Positions 25,498 through 33,827 are shown, counted from the stretch's first letter. The stretch is 50,662 bases of DNA from Sphingomonadales bacterium (GCA_013297725.1 JAAFIB010000012.1:1-50662); one strand, 5' to 3'. Made by a program: numbers and translations. The notes: generated by a model from the sequence alone, not told the origin.

Positions 25498-26682
25498 ATG
25501 CGGAAGTGGCTGTTGGGTCTTGGCGCGCTGTTGCTTATCACTGCGATTGGGTTTTTCGGTTTTCTGCCCGGCTATGCCGAAGGATCAATGAACCGGATTG
25601 ATGGCAAGCCACTGCCAACGGTGAGCGCCGAGGCGATTGCGCTGCATAAGACGCTGACCATTGTTGATCTCCATTCGGATACATTGATGTGGAAACGCGA
25701 TATGCTCGACAAAGCAAATCGCGGTCATATGGATTTGCCGCGTCTTCAAGGTGGCAATGTCGCGTTGCAGGTTTTTTCGTCAGTCACGAAAACGCCCAAG
25801 GGTCAGAATTATGATAGCAATGGCGCGGACAGTGATAACATAACCTTGCTAGCCGTTGCGCAGTTGCAGCCGATGCGGACATGGAACTCGTTGGTCGAAA
25901 GATCGCTTTGGCATGCAACCAAGTTGGACAGATCATTGGTTAGCAGTGCAGGCATGTTGCGTGCGATCCGAACGGATCAACAGGTTGATAGCTTGCTCTC
26001 ACTACGCACAAAAAACGTGAAAATGATGGGCGCAATGCTCTCCATCGAAGGCCTGCAAAACCTTGAAGGCAAAGCCGAGAATCTCGACAGGCTTTACACC
26101 GCTGGTTTCCGCATGGCTGGCCTGACGCACTTTTTCGACAATGAACTGGCAGGGTCCATGCACGGCATCAAAAAGGGCGGCCTTACCCCCTTTGGCCGCG
26201 ACATCATTGGCCGGATGGAAGCTAAGGGAATGATCGTCGACATCGCGCATTGCAGCGCGACGTGCGTCACCGAAATCCTTGCAATGGCAATACGCCCTGT
26301 CGTCTCCAGCCATGGCGGCGTGCAGGCGACGTGCAAAGTGAACCGTAACTTGTCCGACGACCATATTCGCGGCGTCGCCAAGACCGGCGGGGTCATCGGT
26401 ATCGGCTATTGGGAAGGCGCAGTGTGTGATACTTCACCCAAGGCAATAGCCGCAGCGATGAAGCATGTGCGCGATCTTGTCGGTATTCAGCATGTCGCAC
26501 TTGGCAGCGATTATGACGGCGCGACTACGGTGCGGTTCGATACCTCGCAATTGGTGCAAGTGACGCAAGCATTGATGGACGCAGGCTTTACTGCGGACGA
26601 AATCCGCGCTGTCATGGGTGGCAACGCGATCCGGGTGTTGCGTGATGGGTTGAGGCCTGCGGCGGAGATTGGGGCTCAGTGA
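25498..26682 (+). CDS. Membrane-anchored M19 dipeptidase
   Basis: This protein has 394 residues. ATG 25498 is preferred because AAGGAGG (25484-25490) stands 7 nt upstream, inside the end of folA; GTG 25492 is too close. An N-terminal signal anchor (MRKWLLGLGALLLITAIGFF) places the enzyme in the periplasm. It is a renal-dipeptidase-type (M19) metallopeptidase: VDLHSDTLMW (His-x-Asp zinc ligands), MLSIEGLQNLEG (bridging Glu), VDIAHCS, RPVVSSHGGVQATCKVNRNL and LGSDYDGA. These enzymes hydrolyse dipeptides, including D-amino-acid-containing ones. Confidence 0.95.
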   Translation: MRKWLLGLGALLLITAIGFFGFLPGYAEGSMNRIDGKPLPTVSAEAIALHKTLTIVDLHSDTLMWKRDMLDKANRGHMDLPRLQGGNVALQVFSSVTKTPKGQNYDSNGADSDNITLLAVAQLQPMRTWNSLVERSLWHATKLDRSLVSSAGMLRAIRTDQQVDSLLSLRTKNVKMMGAMLSIEGLQNLEGKAENLDRLYTAGFRMAGLTHFFDNELAGSMHGIKKGGLTPFGRDIIGRMEAKGMIVDIAHCSATCVTEILAMAIRPVVSSHGGVQATCKVNRNLSDDHIRGVAKTGGVIGIGYWEGAVCDTSPKAIAAAMKHVRDLVGIQHVALGSDYDGATTVRFDTSQLVQVTQALMDAGFTADEIRAVMGGNAIRVLRDGLRPAAEIGAQ

Positions 26683-26697
26683 CAAAAGCTATCCCGA

Positions 26698-26830
26698 TTT
26701 CTCCCCGGGACGGGGAGGTGGCGCTCGCGAAGCGAGTGACGGAGGGGGATCGCAACCTACCACGTCGCTTGAGATCGCCAGCCCCCTCCACCATCCTGCG
26801 GATGGTCCCCCTCCCCGTTCCGGGGAGGAA
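26698..26830. repeat. MITE-like palindromic repeat before ribF
   Basis: About 130 bp made of several hairpins. CTCCCCG-gga-CGGGGAG (26701-26717) is at the left. A CTCGC-gaa-GCGAG hairpin follows, then CCATC-ctgc-GGATGG, and CTCCCCG-ttc-CGGGGAG at the right. The two ends are inverted copies of each other. I recall dispersed repeats of this kind in sphingomonad genomes. The right end supplies GGAGG (26824-26828), 5 nt before the ribF ATG. Confidence 0.8.
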
Positions 26831-26833
26831 TTA

Positions 26834-27775
26834 ATGATCCCTCGCCTATCCGCCCGCGACATCATGCCCGACGCCTTGCGCGGAGGCATAGCCGCGCTTG
26901 GCAATTTTGACGGGTTCCATCTGGGGCATCAGGCAGTGGCAGGCGAGGCCATTGCCCGCGCCAAAGCGCAAGGCAAGCCTGCGATCATCGCTACGTTCGA
27001 TCCCCACCCCGTCCGCCATTTCGCGCCCGACGCACCGCCGTTTCGGCTGACCACGCTGGATCAGCGGCAGCGATTGTTTGAGGCAGCGGGCGCCGTTGCC
27101 ATGCTGGTGTTTGAATTTGACCAACAACTGGCAAGCACAACTGCCGAAGATTTCATTGCCAAATTGCTCGTCGAACGGCTTGGCTTGTCAGGCGTTGTTA
27201 CCGGCGAAGACTTTACCTTTGGCAAAGGCCGGGGCGGCAACATCGCGGTATTGAAAGAATTTGGCGGCGCGCATGGCCTATCCAGCACCGCAGTCGGCCC
27301 CGTCACCGATGCAGGCGGCGTCATTTCGTCCAGCCGCATCCGTGAGGCATTGCAGGCGGGCGACTGCGCCACCGCTAACCATTTGCTCACCCGTCCCTTT
27401 GCCATTGAGGGGATTGTGCAGCATGGTGACAAAAACGGGCGGCTGCTGGGATATCCAACCGCCAATATCGACATCGGCAATTATCTACGTCCGCGTTATG
27501 GCGTCTATGCAGTCACAGGAACACTGGCCGATGGTCGCGTGTTAAAGGGGGCGGCCAACATTGGCATCCGCCCGCAATTTACACCGCCCAAGGAATTGCT
27601 GGAGCCACATTTCTTTGACTTTGCCGAAGAAATATATGAACAAAATCTGGAAGTGGCATTTCATGCATTTCTGCGCGGAGAGGCGAAGTTTGATAACCTT
27701 GATGCGTTGAAATTACAGATGGCTGCGGACTGTGATGAGGCAAGGGAAATTTTGGCCAGAACAACGACGAACTAA
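26834..27775 (+). CDS. ribF: Bifunctional riboflavin kinase/FAD synthetase
   Basis: This 313-residue enzyme phosphorylates riboflavin to FMN and adenylates FMN to FAD. The N-terminal adenylyltransferase domain has GIAALGNFDGFHLGHQAVAG (the HxGH site), FDPHPVRHF and the ISSSRIREAL loop. The C-terminal kinase domain has KNGRLLGYPTANIDIGNYLR, GVYAV and LEPHFFDF. The reading frame is open through the upstream repeat, but ATG 26834 with GGAGG 5 nt before it gives the normal N-terminus. That ribosome-binding site belongs to the repeat element. Confidence 0.96.
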   Translation: MIPRLSARDIMPDALRGGIAALGNFDGFHLGHQAVAGEAIARAKAQGKPAIIATFDPHPVRHFAPDAPPFRLTTLDQRQRLFEAAGAVAMLVFEFDQQLASTTAEDFIAKLLVERLGLSGVVTGEDFTFGKGRGGNIAVLKEFGGAHGLSSTAVGPVTDAGGVISSSRIREALQAGDCATANHLLTRPFAIEGIVQHGDKNGRLLGYPTANIDIGNYLRPRYGVYAVTGTLADGRVLKGAANIGIRPQFTPPKELLEPHFFDFAEEIYEQNLEVAFHAFLRGEAKFDNLDALKLQMAADCDEAREILARTTTN

Positions 27776-27777
27776 AA

Positions 27778-27857
27778 CCGTTAGCCCTGAGCTTGTCGAA
27801 GGGTGTCCGGCGGTACTGAGGAACGTGGTTCGACAGGCTCACCACTAACGGTGTTTT
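27778..27857. repeat. Palindromic repeat after ribF
   Basis: CCGTTAG (27778-27784) pairs with CTAACGG (27845-27851). Inside are CCTGAGCTTGTCGAAGGGTG and, in inverted orientation, GGTTCGACAGGCTCACC, a dispersed palindrome widespread in alphaproteobacterial genomes as I recall. A T5 follows (27854-27858), so it may also terminate ribF transcription. Confidence 0.8.
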
Positions 27858-27891
27858 TGGAATTGGGTTTGAATTACAATTGGGGGCAATG

Positions 27892-28698
27892 ATGCGGACT
27901 TGGGCGATTTTGGCGGCTGTGCTGCTGTTTTTTGGTTTTTCGGTATTTCACGCCAGCTGGCTTGCAGGGGCGCCAGAGGGCATTCCCCTATTAGTTGCAG
28001 GCAAAGGTGCTGAACCCACACGCGACACGCAAGGCTGCGCCAGTGGCCCCAGTGCGAGCGAGGTCGGCTCGCTTGCTATGGCCGTTGGTAACGAAGCGAA
28101 TGCGTTGAATATGTCGACACAAGTTGTCGGAGGGCAACTGGTAATCGGTCGCCAATTTGACAGCACCTGTGCAGCGGACAAGGCTCGCGCAAACAGCGGA
28201 ATTGATGAGGCAGTCTATGCCTTGTCAAAGGCAGAATTGCTGTGGCGGGTTAAAGGTGCAGATCAGGCCGCCATGCTGCTCGCTGCACTGCCCGCGCCGG
28301 GCAAAAATGATAAACAAGGCATGATCGGCGATGCCGCCGCAGTGGCCGCATTCAAAAAAGCACGGCCAAATGCTTGGGCCTTTTCCATTCCCGCTGCACA
28401 AGCCTGTGCCAGCGATTATAAACTATCCGGCCTGTGGGGAGCGATTCCTGACAGCTGCAAACAGGGTACGATGCTGCTGACGATGGATCAGGTTGGCTAT
28501 ACCCTATGGGGCTGGCCAAACCGCTTCTTGGCACGCACCGATGCCGCGGGGCTGAAAGTCGTGATCGCCGAAAGCGTTGAGGGTGACAAGATTGTCGGCC
28601 TGACCGATGTGAACCGGTACGGCGACATCGCAAACAGCTTTAACGGCTATATCTGGATCGATGATATCGAGGGGCTAGGGCCAGCGTTGAAGCGGTAA
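27892..28698 (+). CDS. GDPD-like exported or anchored protein, catalytic residues missing
   Basis: This protein has 268 residues from ATG 27892 (GGGGG 5 nt upstream; ATG 27889 is adjacent). The N-terminal hydrophobic segment MRTWAILAAVLLFFGFSVFH is a signal or anchor. Two parts recall glycerophosphodiester phosphodiesterases. SEVGSLAMAVGNEANALNMS, followed by a GGQLVIGRQFD strand, aligns by eye with the early ENTLEAF...GADALE-D-V...GELVV-HD region. The end (LWGWPNRFLARTDAAGLKVV, then SFNGYIWIDDIEGLGPALK) matches the C-terminal tail of a sphingomonad GDPD subgroup. The HRG, catalytic Glu/Asp and His of true GDPDs are replaced. It may be a non-catalytic relative. The assignment rests on visual alignment only. 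Confidence 0.6.
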   Translation: MRTWAILAAVLLFFGFSVFHASWLAGAPEGIPLLVAGKGAEPTRDTQGCASGPSASEVGSLAMAVGNEANALNMSTQVVGGQLVIGRQFDSTCAADKARANSGIDEAVYALSKAELLWRVKGADQAAMLLAALPAPGKNDKQGMIGDAAAVAAFKKARPNAWAFSIPAAQACASDYKLSGLWGAIPDSCKQGTMLLTMDQVGYTLWGWPNRFLARTDAAGLKVVIAESVEGDKIVGLTDVNRYGDIANSFNGYIWIDDIEGLGPALKR

Positions 28699-28703
28699 AA
28701 CTT

Positions 28704-28785
28704 CTTCTCTGCGGCCTCTATTTTTCTCTGCGCCTCTGCGCGAAACATTCAAGGCTTTTGTTTCGCGCAGAGGCCGCAGAGAAAA
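28704..28785. repeat. Nested palindromic repeat before ileS
   Basis: TTCTCTGCGGCCTCT (28705-28719) is exactly complementary to AGAGGCCGCAGAGAA (28769-28783). A second left arm (28723-28746) also pairs with 28760-28784 with one bulged base. Two alternative hairpins therefore share one right arm. It looks like a dispersed intergenic repeat (TTCTCTGCGCCTCTGCGCGA type). It lies between the GDPD-like gene and ileS and may terminate the former. Confidence 0.8.
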
Positions 28786-28841
28786 GCAGAGTTCGCAGAG
28801 GCTTTATTCTCTGAACGGCTTCGCCTAAAGCCCCCTGCAAC

Positions 28842-31688
28842 ATGACCGAAACTAACGCCAAAGAAGCAATCGACTTCAAAGACACCGTCTTCCTGCCGAG
28901 GACAGATTTCCCCATGAAGGCCGGCCTGCCGCAAAAGGAGCCGGGCATCCTTGCGGGCTGGGAAAGCCAAGGCCTGTATCACCGGCTGCGTGAGGCCCGC
29001 GCTGGCCGGGAAAAGTTCATCCTCCACGATGGACCGCCCTATGCCAATGGCGACATGCACATCGGCCATGCGCTGAACCATATCCTGAAAGACATGGTCT
29101 GCCGCACGCAAAGCTTGCTCGGCAAAGACGCGCCCTATGTGCCCGGCTGGGATTGCCACGGCCTGCCCATCGAGTGGAAGGTTGAGGAGCAATACCGCAA
29201 GAAAAAGCTGAACAAGGACGAAGTTCCGGTCAAAGAATTCCGCGCCGAATGCCGCGCCTATGCACAGCATTGGGTGAATGTGCAGCGTGAGCAGGTGAAG
29301 CGGCTGGGTGTGCTCGGCAATTGGGACAAGCCGTATCTGACGATGGATTTCGACAGCGAAGCGACGATTGTGTCCGAGCTTTTGAAGTTCGCGGAAAGCG
29401 GCCAACTGTATCGCGGGGCCAAGCCGGTGATGTGGTCGCCGGTGGAAAAGACCGCCTTGGCTGAGGCTGAGGTGGAATATGAGGATATCGTCTCAACGCA
29501 GATCGATGTGGCGTTTGAGATTGTTGAAAGCCCCATCCCCGAACTGGTTGGCGCGCATGCGGTGATCTGGACGACGACGCCTTGGACGGTCCCGGTTAAT
29601 CAGGCGATCGCTTATGGGCCGGATGTTGAGTATGTAGCTGTGCGCGCCGCTGGCCGAGTTGTGATGCTATCCCAAGATCTGTTGGTTGCTTCGATGTTTC
29701 GATTTGGGAATTCTAGTTCACCTTGGCTATCGGAAGGATCAGGCTGGACCATCGTATGGGCCGGCAAAGGCTCTGAGCTAGCCGGAACCATCGCCCGCCA
29801 CCCGATGCACCATCTGGGCGGCTTTTTTGCCAAGCCCCGCCCCTTCCTGCCCGGCGATTTTGTCACCACCGATAGCGGCACCGGCCTTGTCCATATGTCG
29901 CCCGATCATGGCGAGGATGATTTTGATCTGTGCAAAGCCAACGGTATAGAACCACAATTTGCAGTCGAAGGCGACGGCAAATATCGCGCGGATTGGGGCT
30001 GGCTTGGCGGGCAGGGGAGCGTCATCAACCCCAAATTCAACGCGCCCGATGGCCCGATCTGTTCGGACCTGCGCGAAGCGGGCGGCTTGCTCGCCGCAAG
30101 TGCGGATTACAAACACAGCTATCCGCACAGCTGGCGCTCAAAAGCCAAAGTCATCTATCGCTGCACCCCGCAATGGTTTGTGCCGATGGGAGCTGAGGGC
30201 GGATTGCGCGACAAGGCGCTGACCGCGATCGAACAAACGCGCTGGGTTCCCGAAAAGGGCAAGAACCGCATTAACAGCATGGTTGCCGGTCGCCCCGATT
30301 GGGTGCTGAGCCGCCAACGCGCATGGGGCGTGCCGATCACGCTGTTTGTTGACCGCAAAACCGGCGCGTATCTTAACGACCCCGCCGTCAACGCCCGGAT
30401 TGTCACCGCCATAAAGGCCGAAGGCGTCGATGCGTGGGAAGCAACCCGTGCGCAGGAATATCTGGGCGATGCTTACAACGCGGATGATTACGAACAGGTG
30501 TTCGACATCCTCGACGTGTGGTTCGATTCGGGCTGCACCCATGTCTTCACGCTGGAATCGGGCAAATGGCCCGAACTCAGCTGGCCCGCGAACCTATATC
30601 TCGAAGGCAGCGACCAGCATCGCGGCTGGTTCCAATCGTCACTGCTACAAAGCTGCGGCACACGCGGGCGCGCGCCGTATGATGCGGTGCTGACCCACGG
30701 CTTCACGATGGACCAAAAGGGCCTGAAAATGTCCAAGTCGGTCGGCAACACCGTCGATCCGTTAAAGGTGATGGAAACCAACGGTGCGGACATCATCCGC
30801 CTATGGGCGCTATCGGTCGACTTTACCGAAGATCACCGCATCGGCGACGAAATCCTGAAAGGTGTGGCCGACCAATACCGCAAATTGCGCAATACTTTCC
30901 GCTATCTGCTGGGCGCGTTGGAGGGTTTTGACAACGCAGAACGCGTATCCTTTGCCGCTGGCGAAATGCCAGAGCTGGAAAGCTATGCGCTGCACATGCT
31001 GGCGGACATGGACGCCAAATTGCGCACCGCGATCAACGACTATGATTTCAACAGCTATGTCCGCTACTTAAGCGAATTCGCCAATGATGACCTGTCGGCG
31101 TTCTTCTTCGATATCCGCAAGGATAGCCTGTATTGCGACGCGACATCAGACAATAAGCGCCGCGCCTATCGCACGGTGCTCGACATCTTGTTCGACGCGC
31201 TGGTGCGTTACGCTGCCCCCGTGTTAGTGTTTACCGCCGAGGAAGTCTGGAAAAGCCGCTTCCCCGAAAGCGACGGCTCTGTTCATATGCTGGAAATGCC
31301 TAATGTCGATCAAGCATGGCTAAACCCCGCATTGGCAGAAAAATGGGCCGCAGTGCGCAGTGTCCGTGCAGAGATCACACAGCATCTGGAACCGATGCGG
31401 CGTGAGAAGCTGATCGGATCATCGCTGCAAGCCGAAATGGAAGTGCGCGTTGCGTGGGCTGAGGATAAGCACAATATCGCAGACCTTGATTGGGCGGAAA
31501 TCGCAATTGTCAGCGCGCTTGATTTTGGACTGCAAACGCCCATCGAACAAACCGAGCCACGCAGCTGGGTAGAGATGGAAGCCAAAGTGACCACCAACCA
31601 CAAATGCGGCCGGTGTTGGCGGCACCTGCCCGAAGTAACCGAAGACGGCGCACTGTGCGGGCGGTGTGACACGGTGCTTAATACGTAA
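28842..31688 (+). CDS. ileS: Isoleucyl-tRNA synthetase
   Basis: This 948-residue class I synthetase charges tRNA-Ile. HIGH is at 73-76 (GDMHIGHALNHILKDMVCRT). The editing (CP1) domain follows, with AVIWTTTPWTVPVNQAIAYG and the LVHMSPDHGEDDF site. KMSKS is at 629-633 (GLKMSKSVGNTVDP). The C-terminal zinc finger CGRCWRHLPEV...CGRC closes the protein, as in the bacterial type 1 enzyme. Length is typical of alphaproteobacterial IleS. lspA follows 133 bp downstream, a common gene order, here interrupted by a palindromic repeat. Confidence 0.98.
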   Translation: MTETNAKEAIDFKDTVFLPRTDFPMKAGLPQKEPGILAGWESQGLYHRLREARAGREKFILHDGPPYANGDMHIGHALNHILKDMVCRTQSLLGKDAPYVPGWDCHGLPIEWKVEEQYRKKKLNKDEVPVKEFRAECRAYAQHWVNVQREQVKRLGVLGNWDKPYLTMDFDSEATIVSELLKFAESGQLYRGAKPVMWSPVEKTALAEAEVEYEDIVSTQIDVAFEIVESPIPELVGAHAVIWTTTPWTVPVNQAIAYGPDVEYVAVRAAGRVVMLSQDLLVASMFRFGNSSSPWLSEGSGWTIVWAGKGSELAGTIARHPMHHLGGFFAKPRPFLPGDFVTTDSGTGLVHMSPDHGEDDFDLCKANGIEPQFAVEGDGKYRADWGWLGGQGSVINPKFNAPDGPICSDLREAGGLLAASADYKHSYPHSWRSKAKVIYRCTPQWFVPMGAEGGLRDKALTAIEQTRWVPEKGKNRINSMVAGRPDWVLSRQRAWGVPITLFVDRKTGAYLNDPAVNARIVTAIKAEGVDAWEATRAQEYLGDAYNADDYEQVFDILDVWFDSGCTHVFTLESGKWPELSWPANLYLEGSDQHRGWFQSSLLQSCGTRGRAPYDAVLTHGFTMDQKGLKMSKSVGNTVDPLKVMETNGADIIRLWALSVDFTEDHRIGDEILKGVADQYRKLRNTFRYLLGALEGFDNAERVSFAAGEMPELESYALHMLADMDAKLRTAINDYDFNSYVRYLSEFANDDLSAFFFDIRKDSLYCDATSDNKRRAYRTVLDILFDALVRYAAPVLVFTAEEVWKSRFPESDGSVHMLEMPNVDQAWLNPALAEKWAAVRSVRAEITQHLEPMRREKLIGSSLQAEMEVRVAWAEDKHNIADLDWAEIAIVSALDFGLQTPIEQTEPRSWVEMEAKVTTNHKCGRCWRHLPEVTEDGALCGRCDTVLNT

Positions 31689-31692
31689 ATTT

Positions 31693-31756
31693 CTTTGTGG
31701 CTTCGTGGCTTCGTGTGAAATAGTTTTGACTCACACAAAGCCACGAAGCAACAAAG
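31693..31756. repeat. Palindromic repeat between ileS and lspA
   Basis: The 26-nt arms 31693-31718 and 31731-31756 are complementary except for two positions, with a 12-nt loop. The sequence is of the CTTCGTGGCTTCGTGTGA type, which I recall as a dispersed intergenic repeat in sphingomonads. It begins 4 bp after the ileS stop and may act as its terminator or protect the 3' end. Confidence 0.8.
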
Positions 31757-31821
31757 GGGTGTTTGGCCGTAATGGCATGCTTCTGGCTTGGCAGATGCCA
31801 TTTAAGGGTTAAAGGGATTTC

Positions 31822-32349
31822 ATGACAACTAACCCCAAATTCCGCCTTCAAGGCATCATGCTCGCCAGCTTTATCTTCATTGCCGACCAAGCCGTGAAGT
31901 TCATCATGATCGGGCCGCTGGCGCTGCAAAGCCGCCGGCAGATTCATATCCTGTCGATTTTCGATTTGACCTGGGCAGAAAACCGAGGGGTTTCGATGGG
32001 CTTTTTAGAGGCGGGTAGCGAGCTGGAACGCTGGCTGCTTGTTGGCCTTACCGCGCTGATCGCTGCTGTGGTTGCTGTGTGGATGTGGCGCGAAAAGCTG
32101 CGCGGTGATGTGCTGGCGCTGTCGCTTGTGCTGGGCGGAGCGCTGGGTAACATCGTTGACCGTGTCCGTTACGGCTATGTTGTCGATTATGCCGATCTGC
32201 ACTTTGGCAGTTTTCGGCCATTTTATATCTTTAACCTTGCCGACGCCGCGATCACCATCGGTGTGCTGATATTGCTTGCCCGCGCGTTCCTGATGCGCGA
32301 AAAGGAGCCTGTTCAGGAAGTGGCAAGCGAAACCACCCTAAACGAATAG
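31822..32349 (+). CDS. lspA: Lipoprotein signal peptidase (signal peptidase II)
   Basis: This 175-residue inner-membrane aspartyl protease removes signal peptides from prolipoproteins after lipidation. Four transmembrane helices are visible. Conserved boxes: TWAENRGVSMGFL, GGALGNIVDRVRYGYVVDYA (first catalytic Asp in NIVDR) and YIFNLADAAITIGV (second catalytic Asp in NLADA). A short charged cytoplasmic tail follows (REKEPVQEVASE). AAGGGA precedes the ATG. Two small lipoproteins, which would be its substrates, follow immediately. Confidence 0.97.
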   Translation: MTTNPKFRLQGIMLASFIFIADQAVKFIMIGPLALQSRRQIHILSIFDLTWAENRGVSMGFLEAGSELERWLLVGLTALIAAVVAVWMWREKLRGDVLALSLVLGGALGNIVDRVRYGYVVDYADLHFGSFRPFYIFNLADAAITIGVLILLARAFLMREKEPVQEVASETTLNE

Positions 32350-32367
32350 AAAATGCGCGGAGTTACC

Positions 32368-32604
32368 ATGAAATCGAAGATCTTTTTTGGCGCGGTTGCG
32401 CTTGCCGCCACACTGTCGGGATGCAGTTCATCGGGAGTATTCGACCGCGAACGTCCAGATGAATTTGCTGTGACTAAGGCAGCGCCGCTGGTTATGCCTG
32501 CCGATATGGCGGCACTGCCTGCGCCTCAGCCCGGCGCTGCGCGGGTCAGCACCGATACGAAAAAAGAAATGCTGAACGCCATGTTCGGCACGCCAAAGCA
32601 ATAA
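32368..32604 (+). CDS. BamF-like (DUF3035) small lipoprotein, first copy
   Basis: This protein has 78 residues from ATG 32368 (GGAG 5 nt upstream). The lipoprotein signal MKSKIFFGAVALAATLSGC gives lipidated Cys19. The mature part has RERPDEFAVTKAAPLVMPAD followed by LPAPQPG, close to the DUF3035 signature PDEF-V-x-R-x-PL-x-x-PPD...LP-P-x-PG of BamF, an alphaproteobacterial accessory lipoprotein of the BAM outer-membrane assembly complex. The C-terminal KKEMLNAMFGTPKQ is a short helix. Its stop overlaps an ATG upstream of the second copy. It is shorter than usual BamF proteins. Confidence 0.75.
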   Translation: MKSKIFFGAVALAATLSGCSSSGVFDRERPDEFAVTKAAPLVMPADMAALPAPQPGAARVSTDTKKEMLNAMFGTPKQ

Positions 32605-32624
32605 TGGGCGATAAGGAAAAATCG

Positions 32625-33068
32625 ATGAAATCAAAAACTGCCCTGTTGCTGACGTTACCAATTTCGATGCTGGCGCTTTCGGGCTGCCAATCGGTCAGCA
32701 AAACCTATGATGCTTTGTACGACTGGGACATTCGCGGCAATGATGCGGCGCAAACACCGACGACCAGCCGCGTTGCGCCATTGGTTGTGCCGCCCGATTA
32801 TGCTTTGAAACCAACACAAGCAGCGCCCGTTCGTAGCGCAGAAGGCAGGCAGGAACAGGTGCTGGACGCGTTGTTCGGCGGCCCTGCGCAGCGTTCGGTC
32901 GGCGAAACCTCGGTTGTGACGCTTGCCGGAACTGCTGAAACTGGCATTCGTTCGACCGTGGGCGATCCTGATACCGCGACCGTCAATAAAGGTAGTGTCA
33001 CCCGCGACATTATCGCTGCGCCAGAGGGCGACGGACAAACCGCACAGGCCGCCATTCCTGAAAATTGA
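32625..33068 (+). CDS. BamF-like (DUF3035) lipoprotein, second copy
   Basis: This protein has 147 residues from ATG 32625, chosen for AAGGA 7 nt upstream; ATG 32604 overlaps the previous stop but has no such site. The signal peptide ends LSGC (lipidated Cys near 21). The mature part repeats the first copy's features: SRVAPLVVPPDYALKP, and GRQEQVLDALFGGP matching KKEMLNAMFGTP of its neighbour. A longer, flexible C-terminus follows. The two are probably paralogues made by tandem duplication, then diverged. Both likely sit in the outer membrane facing the periplasm. Confidence 0.75.
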   Translation: MKSKTALLLTLPISMLALSGCQSVSKTYDALYDWDIRGNDAAQTPTTSRVAPLVVPPDYALKPTQAAPVRSAEGRQEQVLDALFGGPAQRSVGETSVVTLAGTAETGIRSTVGDPDTATVNKGSVTRDIIAAPEGDGQTAQAAIPEN

Positions 33069-33109
33069 TGAGGACGCGGCGCCAAATTCTTCACCATAAG
33101 GACTGCTAA

Positions 33110-33400
33110 ATGCGAACCGAAGACCAAGTTGCCGCCATGTCCTGCCCCGTATGCCGCGTGCCATTGTCGATGAGCGACCGGCAGGGGATCGAGATAGATT
33201 TTTGCCCGCAATGCCGCGGTGTGTGGCTGGACCGGGGCGAGCTCGACAAGATTATCGAACGCAGCGGCCCTGCCGCAGCCCCCGCGCGAGAAGCTCCGCC
33301 GCAAACCAACTATCCCGGCCAAGCCCCGCAATATGGCCACAAACCCCAATATGGGTATAAGAAAAAGCATAAAAGCTGGCTGCACGATATTTTTGACTAA
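33110..33400 (+). CDS. TFIIB-type zinc-ribbon protein
   Basis: This is a 96-residue cytoplasmic protein. Residues 10-52 are a zf-TFIIB zinc ribbon: CPVCRVPLSMSDRQGIEIDF followed by CPQCRGVWLDRGELDKIIER, with two Cys-x-x-Cys pairs. The C-terminal half is Pro/Tyr/Gln-rich with repeated QYG-type units and a basic KKKHKSWLHDIFD tail. Such short zinc-ribbon proteins are common in bacteria and have no established function. AAGGA is spaced 7 nt before the ATG. Confidence 0.85.
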   Translation: MRTEDQVAAMSCPVCRVPLSMSDRQGIEIDFCPQCRGVWLDRGELDKIIERSGPAAAPAREAPPQTNYPGQAPQYGHKPQYGYKKKHKSWLHDIFD

Positions 33401-33464
33401 AATTGTCGCCATGCTGTCATGGTCAATAACCACATATTGAAAAATCAAAATGAGGAGACAAACG

Positions 33465-33827
33465 ATGACAAATGTTAGCACATTAGCCGAAGATTTTACC
33501 GCCATGTGCAAAGCGGGCCACATGGACGAAGCCGGCGAAAAATATTGGGCACAAAATGTCGTTAGCCTGGAGCCTATGGAAGGTGACATGGCGCGCGCCG
33601 AAGGCATTGATGCACTGCGTGCCAAAGGCGAATGGTGGTATGGCGCGCATGATGTGCACAGCGTTGAAGTGACTGGCCCAAGCGTCAATGCCAACCAGTT
33701 CACCGTTGGTTTCAAAATGGACATCACCGAAAAAGAAAGCGGTCAACGTATGCAGATGGAAGAAACCGCGCTGTATACGGTAGCCGATGGCAAGATTGTT
33801 GAAGAGCGCTTTTTCTATCACGGATAA
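33465..33827 (+). CDS. SnoaL/NTF2-like fold protein
   Basis: This protein has 120 residues from ATG 33465 with GGAG 7 nt upstream. The pattern is that of SnoaL-like (NTF2-fold) proteins: an N-terminal helix AEDFTAMCKAGHMDEAGEKY followed by WAQNVVSLEP, then strands ending ETALYTVADGKIVEERFFYH, the typical final beta strand. The family includes small-molecule isomerases and many uncharacterised stress or salvage proteins. No substrate can be given. Confidence 0.82.
   Translation: MTNVSTLAEDFTAMCKAGHMDEAGEKYWAQNVVSLEPMEGDMARAEGIDALRAKGEWWYGAHDVHSVEVTGPSVNANQFTVGFKMDITEKESGQRMQMEETALYTVADGKIVEERFFYHG

Noticed and set aside
26669-26833. N-terminal extension of ribF through the repeat
   Set aside because: The sequence is repeat-derived. 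The ATG at 26834 has GGAGG at 5 nt and gives the normal RibF start.
32798-33727. A 309-codon minus-strand frame across the BamF-like, zinc-ribbon and SnoaL genes
   Set aside because: It spans three genuine small plus-strand genes with good ribosome-binding sites; no coherent domain.
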